Shown here: positions 1 to 5,924 of the stretch, piece after piece
Layout of the letters: each line of letters begins with the position of its first letter
Position numbering within the stretch: position 1 is the first letter of the stretch
From: Ruminococcus sp.
GTDB taxonomy: Bacteria; Bacillota; Clostridia; Oscillospirales; Ruminococcaceae
Direction of reading: 5' to 3'
Assembly (NCBI GenBank): GCA_024697705.1
Contig: JAILFF010000132.1
Location: 1 to 10,059, forward strand
DNA length: 10,059 bases
The notes under the pieces: model-generated
What the model was told of the DNA's origin: nothing
The model's database searches: none
The model's input: the letters and a program-made list of their open reading frames with translations, nothing else
Program-made: the position numbers and the translations under genes

Positions 1-461
1 CTTTTTGCAAGCTTATGTGCCAAAGAGATCGGCAGCGGCATAAGCTCAGGAGTCTCGTTGCAAGCGTATCCAAACATCATGCCCTGGTCTCCCGCGCCGA
101 TATCGCCCTTGTGTTCGTTTCTGCCCTCAAGCGAATCATCAACGCCCTGAGCGATGTCTGCCGACTGCTTGTCTATCGTCATAAATACTGCGCAGGTATT
201 GCCGTTAAAGCCGTAAGCGTCGTTGTCGTAGCCTATCTCATTAACTACGCTGCGAACTACCGAAGGGATATCTACGTTAGCCTTGGTGCTGATCTCGCCC
301 ATAAGCGTGATAACGCCCGTTGTTGCGGTAGTCTCGCAGGCTACTCTCGAATAGGGATCCAGTTCGAGCAGCGCGTCAAGCACCGCGTCGGATACCTTGT
401 CGCAAATTTTATCGGGATGTCCTTCAGTCACCGATTCCGAAGTAAACAGTAATTTTCCCAT
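1..461 (-). CDS. metK: S-adenosylmethionine synthetase (methionine adenosyltransferase), N-terminal part
   Basis: The enzyme makes S-adenosylmethionine from methionine and ATP in the cytoplasm. About 153 codons are visible; the C-terminal part lies beyond the left window edge. The translation begins MGKLLFTSESVTEGHPDK, carrying the family's N-terminal GHPDK motif (His15, Asp17, Lys18), and later contains the ATP-binding motif GAGDQGMMFGYA followed by ETPELMPLPISLAHKL, both signatures of MetK. The start at 461 is chosen because AAAGGAG (472-478) lies at a normal distance and the family begins MxKLLFTSESV; another ATG at 468 is out of frame. The reading frame is intact as far as it can be seen. 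The gene sits directly behind a SAM-I riboswitch and intrinsic terminator, so its product's own reaction product represses it. Identification is essentially certain. Confidence 0.98.
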   Translation of the reverse strand, partial: MGKLLFTSESVTEGHPDKICDKVSDAVLDALLELDPYSRVACETTATTGVITLMGEISTKANVDIPSVVRSVVNEIGYDNDAYGFNGNTCAVFMTIDKQSADIAQGVDDSLEGRNEHKGDIGAGDQGMMFGYACNETPELMPLPISLAHKLAK

Positions 462-483
462 TTTTCATACTCCTTTCAAAAAC

Positions 484-511
484 AAAAAACGCTCCGAAAA
501 AATCCGGAGCG
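484..511 (-). terminator. Riboswitch-controlled intrinsic terminator upstream of metK
   Basis: On the minus strand the arm CGCTCCG (505-511) pairs with CGGAGCG (490-496), extendable by a G-U pair, and is followed directly by six T (484-489) and more T-rich sequence. It lies between the riboswitch and the metK ribosome binding site, as expected for an attenuator expression platform. The competing anti-terminator is also visible: GGAAAAATCC just after riboswitch P1 (534-543) can pair with GGATTTTTTC of the terminator (496-505). That gives ten pairs including one G-U, and would open the terminator when SAM is absent. Confidence 0.93.
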
Positions 512-541
512 CACAAAAAATTAGTATACACTTGGATTTTT

Positions 542-647
542 CCTCATCTTTCGGAGAAATCTCCGCAGGATGTAGCACCTTTTCACGGTTATCCGTATAG
601 GTTGCCGGGCTTCGCAGGGCCTGTTCCCTCCGCCGCTCTCGATAAGG
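542..647 (-). promoter_or_regulatory. SAM-I (S-box) riboswitch
   Basis: This is the cis-acting SAM sensor of metK. In minus-strand order one sees P1 5' arm CCTTATC (641-647), the conserved GAGAGCGGCGGAGGGA, AGGCCCTGCGAAGCCCGG and CAAC of the P2 kink-turn region, and a P3 hairpin ACGG-ATAA-CCGT. These are followed by the joining sequence GGTGCTACATCC, a P4 hairpin CGGAG-ATTT-CTCCG, and the P1 3' arm GATGAGG (542-548). These match the S-box consensus from established knowledge. SAM binding stabilises P1 and keeps its 3' flank from forming the anti-terminator, so the terminator at 484-511 forms and metK is switched off. A separate 7-bp hairpin with arms 652-658 and 662-668 precedes it; its role is unknown. 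Confidence 0.97.
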
Positions 648-687
648 CAGACAGCTTTTTGAAAGCTGCCTGATATTAACAAAGAAA

Positions 688-716
688 ATTATACATCATT
701 CCTCAAAAAAAGTCAA
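688..716 (-). promoter_or_regulatory. sigma-A promoter of the metK leader
   Basis: Minus-strand TTGACT (711-716) and a perfect TATAAT (688-693) are separated by exactly 17 bases. The predicted start near 680 gives a leader of about 220 nt that includes the complete riboswitch. The promoter lies in the AT-rich gap after the PHP phosphatase gene (stop at 776-778), so metK is an independent transcription unit. No convincing terminator was seen for the preceding gene in 717-775. Confidence 0.88.
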
Positions 717-775
717 GGTATTTCTGTTAAGTGAAGAGTTTGCTTTTGTAAATTTTTTGTTAATCTACCGTCTTA

Positions 776-1495
776 TCAGCCAACTATCTGCTCATAGGAA
801 TAGTTTTTCAGCACCATTTTTCCGTTTCGCTCAAACTCCTCCAATATATCGTTTCCGAATTTCTTGCGAATTATATCCATGCCCTTTCCGAGACTTGCGT
901 AGCCGCGCTCAATTCGGTGCATATCGGTCCCCATGATATGTACATAGCCGTCTTCGATAAGCTTGAAGCAATTTCTGCGGGTGCCGAAATGCGCGAGGGA
1001 TTCAGCGTTTATCTGTCCGAGAACATCAAGATTCATAAGCTCGCAAAGCGATTTGTAGCTTGTGAATGCAAGATAGCGTTCGATGTGCGCAATGATGACC
1101 TTGACCTGTCTGTCCTCGACTATCGCCTCGACGCCGCGTATTATCTGATCGTCCAGCTTGGCGTATGGCATTTCAAGCAGAAGGAAATCCGTGTTCTGCA
1201 TAGTGAGATACGGCAGCTTGTCATTTCCTACCAGCGAGTGGTCGAATAATATCTCTCCCCCAAGAATGATACGCGGATGCTCGGGTTTCAGATACGGACG
1301 CAGCTTTTCGTAGGCGGCGTTCCGGTGTCTGAGATATCTGTCGATCCTCATGTTCATGCAGTAAAAATGAGGCGTGGCTACAACCAGATCAACTCCGTCT
1401 GCTGCCATATCATCGAGCAGCTTGACCGATTCTTCTATATCCTTTGCGCCGTCATCAATACCCGGCAGGATATGTGAATGAAAATCAAATTTCAT
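776..1495 (-). CDS. PHP-family protein tyrosine phosphatase (CpsB/CapC/YwqE type)
   Basis: Family members are manganese-dependent phosphotyrosine phosphatases of the polymerase-and-histidinol-phosphatase fold. They dephosphorylate bacterial tyrosine kinases that steer capsule or exopolysaccharide synthesis. The 239-residue length fits the family. The metal-site residues are all present: His6 and His8 in HSHILPGIDDG, His43 in ATPHF, Glu81, His137 in AHIERY, and Asp191/His193 in GTDMHR. The protein is therefore probably active and cytosolic, since no signal peptide or membrane segment is seen. The start is set by AAAGGA about eight bases upstream and by the family's N-terminal MxFDxHSHILPG. It has its own consensus promoter (1553-1581). 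No kinase, glycosyltransferase, Wzx or Wzy gene lies nearby, so its partner kinase is not known from this window. Confidence 0.92.
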   Translation of the reverse strand: MKFDFHSHILPGIDDGAKDIEESVKLLDDMAADGVDLVVATPHFYCMNMRIDRYLRHRNAAYEKLRPYLKPEHPRIILGGEILFDHSLVGNDKLPYLTMQNTDFLLLEMPYAKLDDQIIRGVEAIVEDRQVKVIIAHIERYLAFTSYKSLCELMNLDVLGQINAESLAHFGTRRNCFKLIEDGYVHIMGTDMHRIERGYASLGKGMDIIRKKFGNDILEEFERNGKMVLKNYSYEQIVG

Positions 1496-1552
1496 TTATT
1501 TTTTCCTTTCATAAAATTGATTAAATCAAAACGGGTTAGCGGTCTGTAACTA

Positions 1553-1581
1553 ATTATATCATGATAATCCTTGCTTGTCAA
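1553..1581 (-). promoter_or_regulatory. Consensus sigma-A promoter of the PHP phosphatase gene
   Basis: Minus-strand TTGACA (1576-1581), a 17-base spacer and TATAAT (1553-1558) give a perfect consensus. The predicted start near 1546 leaves a leader of about 50 nt. The promoter is flanked by a perfect 7-bp inverted repeat: GCGGTCT on the plus strand at 1539-1545 and AGACCGC at 1583-1589. A further palindrome, TTGATT-A-AATCAA (1517-1529), lies in the leader. These may be regulator sites, but this is not proven. Confidence 0.9.
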
Positions 1582-1621
1582 TAGACCGCAATTATTTTTT
1601 ATCGGAAAAACAAACCACTGT

Positions 1622-4366
1622 TTATCTTCTTCTACCCGAGATCATGGTTATTATTGAGTGTCCTGCGACCAGCAGAACGATCACGACAAGTCCTGCCGCA
1701 GCCAGCAGTCTTCTGTCATTCTTGATCTTGGGTTTCTGGACCTTTTTTTCTTCTTCTTCGGAATACTCCTCTTCGCTTAAAGCGGTATTGTCAAGATATC
1801 CCTCCGATACATCACCGTTTTTAAGTACCGTATTGCTTCCGTATTCCACAGCATCAAGGTTTACAGTACCGGAAACAACGCTGATCCTTGCCTCATGCTC
1901 GCCGTAATCCAGACCATATCGAAACCACAACGCCGCCTTGTCAACAGACGCACGGGCAAGTTCGTTTTCGGCGATCAGTTTGCCGTCTATCTCGACGTTA
2001 ATATGTCCGTCGGTCCCCGAGCCTATAAGCGCAAGACTGTCTCCCTCAAAATTAAATGAAAAAGCACTGTGGCTTACGTTTGTCGAAACTGTGCGGTTGT
2101 GATTGGTAAAGGACGCCATAGTATTATGTTCCCATTCGCCTTCGTAAACTATTCGGCTGTCAAGCTCGTCGAGCCTTACGGCATAATTGGTTATCATATT
2201 GAGCGGTACGATGTTCAGTTCGTCAAAACTGTTTTTGTAATAAGCACTATAAAAAGCCGCCCGCCCCGAAACGCTGACATTTTTATCAAGCTTAACAACC
2301 GCAACCTGAGTATTGTCCACCGCTGCGGTAATGACATTTCCCGCTGCGGTGACTGACAGCTTGTGCCAGATATCCACATCAAAATCTTCGATCGTTCCGT
2401 ATGCAAGGCTTTCCATCATGTGATTCAGCGACCATGTGCCGTTTGCGCCGAGCTTAAGCCAGTATCCGCTTTTTGAACCTGCTGCCGAGCCGTTTACATA
2501 TCTGAGTCCGACTCCGACATAGTTTGATGACGGCTCATAGTTTCTGTCGAGCGGTCTGTCGAATTTTACATCTGTTGAAATACCGTAATTCGCCCAAGTA
2601 TCGTCGCCAAAGGTGGTTACGGGATCGGGTGTGGCGCCCCATTCCCTGCCTCTGATGTCGTTCGTTATGACCTGTCGGAGAACGTGTCCGCGGTTGTTGT
2701 CCTTAACAACTTCAAATGCTCCGCCGATATCGGTAGTGTATCTCGGAGCGTATCCCCGCGAGGAAAGGTAATTCTCGTCATGATCGTCATATTCGTAATT
2801 ATCGGTGTATGGCAGCGTAAGACGGCGGCTCTTTTCTTCCGTGGTCAGGTCCGGCACCGTTACCTTAAGTGTCGATAAGGTCAACATGGAATAGGGCTTG
2901 ACGGTCAGCTTATAAGTATACTCTCCGTTTTCGCCCTCAGTCGGCTCGATGGAGATGGTATTCTTCATATAATTGGAATTATAAGCGTTGCCGGGGTCGG
3001 GACCGCGTGTTTCCCATACATCAACGGGCTTGTCTGCCTGCGACAGGTTTTTTACCGTAATGGAATAGCTGCGCTGAATACCCGTATTATTGACAAATAT
3101 CGTTGAGTAGTCGCCCGTTTCGGGGTCGGTAAGCGTCAGATAGTTGTTTGTAGTATCGGTAAGAACGTGCTGCGCTTCAATGCCGTCGCCGTAGCAGGCG
3201 CTGTCAACAAACTGCCACCCCTCGCGGGAGAACAGGCTGAAATGCTCGCACATATACATACCCGCTCCGATCTCGGTATAACCCGACCACGGTTCGTTTG
3301 CGGTCACAAGCTGCTTCGGGAAGTAATTCGCTCCGTTATAATACGCCGCGATCGCGGGCTGGAATTCGTACATCGTAAAGCCGCCGTTAGGGTACATATT
3401 GACTATCCTGCCCGCGACATCAAGCATCGAATTGATACCGCTGATTCCCGATTCTCCCGCGTTTACGGCATACCTTTCGGCTTTTGCGGGAGAAAGCCCT
3501 TCGCTGTACCAAAGCTCTTTTCCGAAGGAATTTTTGCACCGCAGAGTGTTTTCGTCGCTCGTGGAGGTGTAGTGTATCCCTATTACGTCCACTGCGTCGA
3601 GAAGATCGGGGTCGTCGAGCATATACTGCGCGGTATTGTATACGGCGTCCTCGTCAGCCGCTACTATTTTGATCTTTCCGTAATCATACGGAGCTTTTTT
3701 TTCGTTTTTGAGCTTCTTTGAGAAGTATTTGATCCAGCGTGCGTCAACGGTACGTTCGTTGTAATTCGGGTCGATATAGTCAAATTTCAGTCCGTAGGTA
3801 TCGTAAGCGGCGTCGAGGGTCTTTTTGAACCACTGATACCGCAGTTCGTAGCTTTCCTTATCGGTCGCCGCGTTGTTGACGAATCCGGGCGCTCCCCATG
3901 AAAGCAGTTCGAGTGTCAGCGCGGGATTGACCGCTTTTGCGTCCGCGGCAAGCTGAAAGCCCATGCCCCTCGTGACATTGGCAGATTCGTCAGCCGACCT
4001 CATCGTAGACGGCTCGGTGCCGCTCGATGAATTGACGTCCGCTCCGAGTTCAAGCTTAAGATGACTTATTCTGACAGGACCGTCGGGCGAAAACATTCTG
4101 ACAAGCAGCCGTCGGTATACCTCGGGGTTTTCATTCTTGTAATCAAGCAGCAGCCGCGAGGAATTGTTCGCGCTGATAAATCCGAACCCCCGCCACCTGC
4201 TGTTTTCGTCACTGTTTGCGGTGCTGCCGTCGATCAAGATCTCGTTCACGACAAAACTGCCTCCCTCGTCTGTTTTTTTAACTGCCGAAACGGAGACTGA
4301 CGGCGAAATGAAATTAACAGCCATACAAAGCGTACACACAGCCGAGATCAGTTTTTTGATAAACAT
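1622..4366 (-). CDS. Secreted, membrane-anchored GH59 (galactosylceramidase-like) beta-galactosidase
   Basis: The 914-residue protein resembles animal lysosomal galactosylceramidase over its whole enzyme length. Shared stretches include GFG..SRLLLDY (60-76), LKLELGAD..GTEPS (103-120), LSWGAPGF (155-162), NER, DAVDVIGIHY (257-266), ELWYSEG and ANEPWSGY (356-363). A lectin-like region follows, with HVLRQV (561-566) and REW (574-576). By analogy Glu204 (in NER) is the acid/base and Glu289 (in YSEG) the nucleophile; both are present. Residues 1-28 form a signal peptide ending VSA. After the GALC-like part comes a beta-rich, probably carbohydrate-binding domain (about 730-845), an acidic linker (862-875), a membrane helix (about 887-907) and a GRRR tail. 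No LPXTG motif is seen. The enzyme should thus face outside. The substrate could be galactosylceramide or another beta-galactoside; this cannot be decided here. The start is supported by GGAGG seven bases upstream. Confidence 0.85.
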   Translation of the reverse strand: MFIKKLISAVCTLCMAVNFISPSVSVSAVKKTDEGGSFVVNEILIDGSTANSDENSRWRGFGFISANNSSRLLLDYKNENPEVYRRLLVRMFSPDGPVRISHLKLELGADVNSSSGTEPSTMRSADESANVTRGMGFQLAADAKAVNPALTLELLSWGAPGFVNNAATDKESYELRYQWFKKTLDAAYDTYGLKFDYIDPNYNERTVDARWIKYFSKKLKNEKKAPYDYGKIKIVAADEDAVYNTAQYMLDDPDLLDAVDVIGIHYTSTSDENTLRCKNSFGKELWYSEGLSPAKAERYAVNAGESGISGINSMLDVAGRIVNMYPNGGFTMYEFQPAIAAYYNGANYFPKQLVTANEPWSGYTEIGAGMYMCEHFSLFSREGWQFVDSACYGDGIEAQHVLTDTTNNYLTLTDPETGDYSTIFVNNTGIQRSYSITVKNLSQADKPVDVWETRGPDPGNAYNSNYMKNTISIEPTEGENGEYTYKLTVKPYSMLTLSTLKVTVPDLTTEEKSRRLTLPYTDNYEYDDHDENYLSSRGYAPRYTTDIGGAFEVVKDNNRGHVLRQVITNDIRGREWGATPDPVTTFGDDTWANYGISTDVKFDRPLDRNYEPSSNYVGVGLRYVNGSAAGSKSGYWLKLGANGTWSLNHMMESLAYGTIEDFDVDIWHKLSVTAAGNVITAAVDNTQVAVVKLDKNVSVSGRAAFYSAYYKNSFDELNIVPLNMITNYAVRLDELDSRIVYEGEWEHNTMASFTNHNRTVSTNVSHSAFSFNFEGDSLALIGSGTDGHINVEIDGKLIAENELARASVDKAALWFRYGLDYGEHEARISVVSGTVNLDAVEYGSNTVLKNGDVSEGYLDNTALSEEEYSEEEEKKVQKPKIKNDRRLLAAAGLVVIVLLVAGHSIITMISGRRR

Positions 4367-4374
4367 ACGGATAC

Positions 4375-4388
4375 CTCCGTTACCGGAG
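4375..4388 (-). promoter_or_regulatory. GNRA-type hairpin covering the ribosome binding site of the GH59 gene
   Basis: In the minus-strand transcript CUCCG-GUAA-CGGAG forms a perfect 5-bp stem with a GUAA (GNRA) tetraloop. The stem's 3' arm contains most of the Shine-Dalgarno GGAGG used by the GH59 start at 4366. The hairpin could lower or condition translation of the secreted enzyme. It lacks a T-tract, so it is not a terminator. Its function is inferred from base pairing only. Confidence 0.5.
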
Positions 4389-4420
4389 AAAGGCGTTTTT
4401 TATTTCTGCTCGCCTGCCGG

Positions 4421-5515
4421 TCATACATTGAATCTGAACAGAACGATATCGCCGTCCTGCATAACATAGTCCTTGCCTTCGGAGCGCACAAGCCCTTTTT
4501 CCTTGGCGGCGTTCATGTTGCCGCAAGCCATAAGATCGTCAAACGAAACGACTTCGGCACGGATAAAGCCCTTTTCAAAGTCGGAGTGTATCTTGCCCGC
4601 CGCCTGCGGAGCCTTTGTGCCGCGCTTGATAGTCCAGGCGCGTACTTCGGGCTTGCCCGCCGTCAGATAGGAGATAAGTCCCAATAGCGAATAGCCCGCC
4701 GAGATTATCCTGTCAAGACCCGACTGTTCCAGTCCGAGATCGGCTAAGAACATCTGCTTTTCCTCGTCGGTCATGTCGCTTATCTCGGCTTCGAGCTGAG
4801 CGCATATCGGGAAAACTGCGGAGCCTTCCGCATCGGCGATAGCCTTTACCTTGCAGTAATTCTCGTTCTTTTCCACGCCTTCGGTGAAATCCGCGTCGGA
4901 GAGATTTGCAGCATAGATAACGGGCTTTAGCGACAGCAGGGGAGTCTCCTTGAGCCATTCGCGCTGCTCGTCGGTCATGGTGTAGGCACGAGCGGGCTTG
5001 CCGTCCTCCATAAAGGTTTTGAGCGCTTCGAGGAAATCAACCTCAGCCGCAAGAGAGCGGTCGCCCTTCATAGCCTTTTTGGTACGGTCGAGCTTTCTTT
5101 CAAGAAGCTCGATATCCGAGAATATAAGCTCCAAATCTATGGTTTCAATATCGCGCTTCGGGTCGATGCTGCCGTCAACGTGGATTATGTTGTCGTTCTC
5201 GAAGCAGCGAACGACGTGAACTATCGCGTCCACCTCACGTATGTTCGCCAAGAACTTGTTTCCGAGCCCCTCGCCCTTGGAAGCGCCCTTTACAAGGCCC
5301 GCAATGTCAACGAATTCGAGCGTAGCGGGTGTGAACTTATCCGGCTCGTACATCTCGGCAAGCTTGTCAAGACGGGAATCGGGAACGCTCACGATACCCA
5401 CATTCGGCTCGATGGTGCAGAACGGGTAATTGGCGCTCTCCGCTCCCGCGTTCGTAAGTGCGTTAAAAAGTGTTGATTTGCCGACATTCGGCAGTCCTAC
5501 CATTCCTAATTTCAT
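4421..5515 (-). CDS. ychF: YchF/OLA1-type P-loop ATPase/GTPase
   Basis: YchF is a highly conserved TRAFAC-class nucleotide-binding protein associated with ribosomes and translation. Uniquely among Obg-related proteins it prefers ATP. The 364-residue length is typical. Visible elements are the P-loop GLPNVGKST (7-15), YPFCTIEPNVG (30-40), the G3 region DIAGLVKGASKGEGLGN (70-86) and a coiled helical arm (about 125-175). The G4-position motif NLSD (204-207) lacks the lysine of canonical NKxD, in keeping with relaxed base specificity. A C-terminal TGS domain (about 280-363) ends GDIVLFRFNV. AAAGGAAG lies upstream of the start at 5515. The GH59 gene follows after 54 bases with no strong terminator, so partial co-transcription is possible, though the two functions are unrelated. 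Confidence 0.97.
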   Translation of the reverse strand: MKLGMVGLPNVGKSTLFNALTNAGAESANYPFCTIEPNVGIVSVPDSRLDKLAEMYEPDKFTPATLEFVDIAGLVKGASKGEGLGNKFLANIREVDAIVHVVRCFENDNIIHVDGSIDPKRDIETIDLELIFSDIELLERKLDRTKKAMKGDRSLAAEVDFLEALKTFMEDGKPARAYTMTDEQREWLKETPLLSLKPVIYAANLSDADFTEGVEKNENYCKVKAIADAEGSAVFPICAQLEAEISDMTDEEKQMFLADLGLEQSGLDRIISAGYSLLGLISYLTAGKPEVRAWTIKRGTKAPQAAGKIHSDFEKGFIRAEVVSFDDLMACGNMNAAKEKGLVRSEGKDYVMQDGDIVLFRFNV

Positions 5516-5633
5516 CTGATTTACTTCCTTTCGATAGGTTGATTTGTTTCTTAACTTAAATCAACAGACAGACAAATGGCTGCCTGTCTGCTGTTTTAAA
5601 TCAAAAATCGGTGGCTGTCATGAAAAGACCGTA
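5516..5633. other. Intergenic spacer with overlapping hairpins upstream of ychF
   Basis: No gene is seen here. On the minus strand, hairpin A pairs AACAG..CAGACA with TGTCTG..CTGTT (5563-5595; 11 pairs, one bulged base, loop of about ten bases). Hairpin B pairs GTTGATTT with AAATCAAC (5538-5545 with 5558-5565; loop of 12). The two share three bases. The 9-mer TTGATTTAA (minus strand) occurs at 5596-5604 and 5556-5564, flanking hairpin A as direct repeats. Neither hairpin is followed by a clean T-tract, so a terminator for the upstream operon is only possible. I found no convincing -35/-10 pair for ychF. Confidence 0.5.
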
Positions 5634-5900
5634 TCAGTCGTCACAGTCCTCCGTGTCTCCACATTCATCGCAGAGCGTGGGATCCTCAAAGGTATTGGTG
5701 GTGGTGCTGTTGTTGCTGCCGATCGAGAGATTTCTCTTGGGCGAAATGAACATACCGACGATAACGCCCAGCAGGAACATGGCGACAGCCATCCAGAAAG
5801 CTTCGTCCTCGGAAACAAATCCTTCGATCTTGCTCTTTACAAAAGAAAGAGCGTCGTTCATTTTTCCCTGGATCTCCTTAATGTCGAATTTTTCCATCAT
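5634..5900 (-). CDS. Small single-pass membrane protein with cysteine/acidic tail, function unknown
   Basis: This 88-residue protein is not a family I can name. Residues 1-34 are charged and probably helical (MMEKFDIKEIQGKMNDAL...). Residues 36-53 form one hydrophobic membrane helix containing FLLGVIVGMF and ending ISPKR, which suggests the positively charged side is cytoplasmic. A Ser/Thr/Asn-rich linker follows, and then a C-terminus with three cysteines in a C-x2-C-x5-C pattern (77, 80, 86) among acidic residues, which could bind a metal. A strong GGAGG eight bases upstream favours the first of two tandem ATG codons. It begins only 24 bases after the ABC permease stop, so it is probably co-translated with it and may assist it. 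That link is inference. Confidence 0.8.
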   Translation of the reverse strand: MMEKFDIKEIQGKMNDALSFVKSKIEGFVSEDEAFWMAVAMFLLGVIVGMFISPKRNLSIGSNNSTTTNTFEDPTLCDECGDTEDCDD

Positions 5901-5924
5901 GATGATTACCTCCGTTTATATATT

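Noticed and set aside
15..452. Plus-strand open frame of 145 codons at the left edge
   Set aside because: It is antisense to metK, whose motifs are unmistakable.
1539..1589. Invertible promoter (phase-variable switch)
   Set aside because: The repeat arms are only 7 bp and the segment is about 50 bp; known invertons have longer arms, and no recombinase gene is present.
1590..1621. Terminator after the GH59 gene
   Set aside because: Only a 4-bp AAAC/GTTT stem before GTTTTT is present, too weak to call.
4391..4420. Terminator between ychF and the GH59 gene
   Set aside because: On the transcribed strand there is an A-run and a 4-bp GGCG/CGCC pairing, not a stable stem followed by T.
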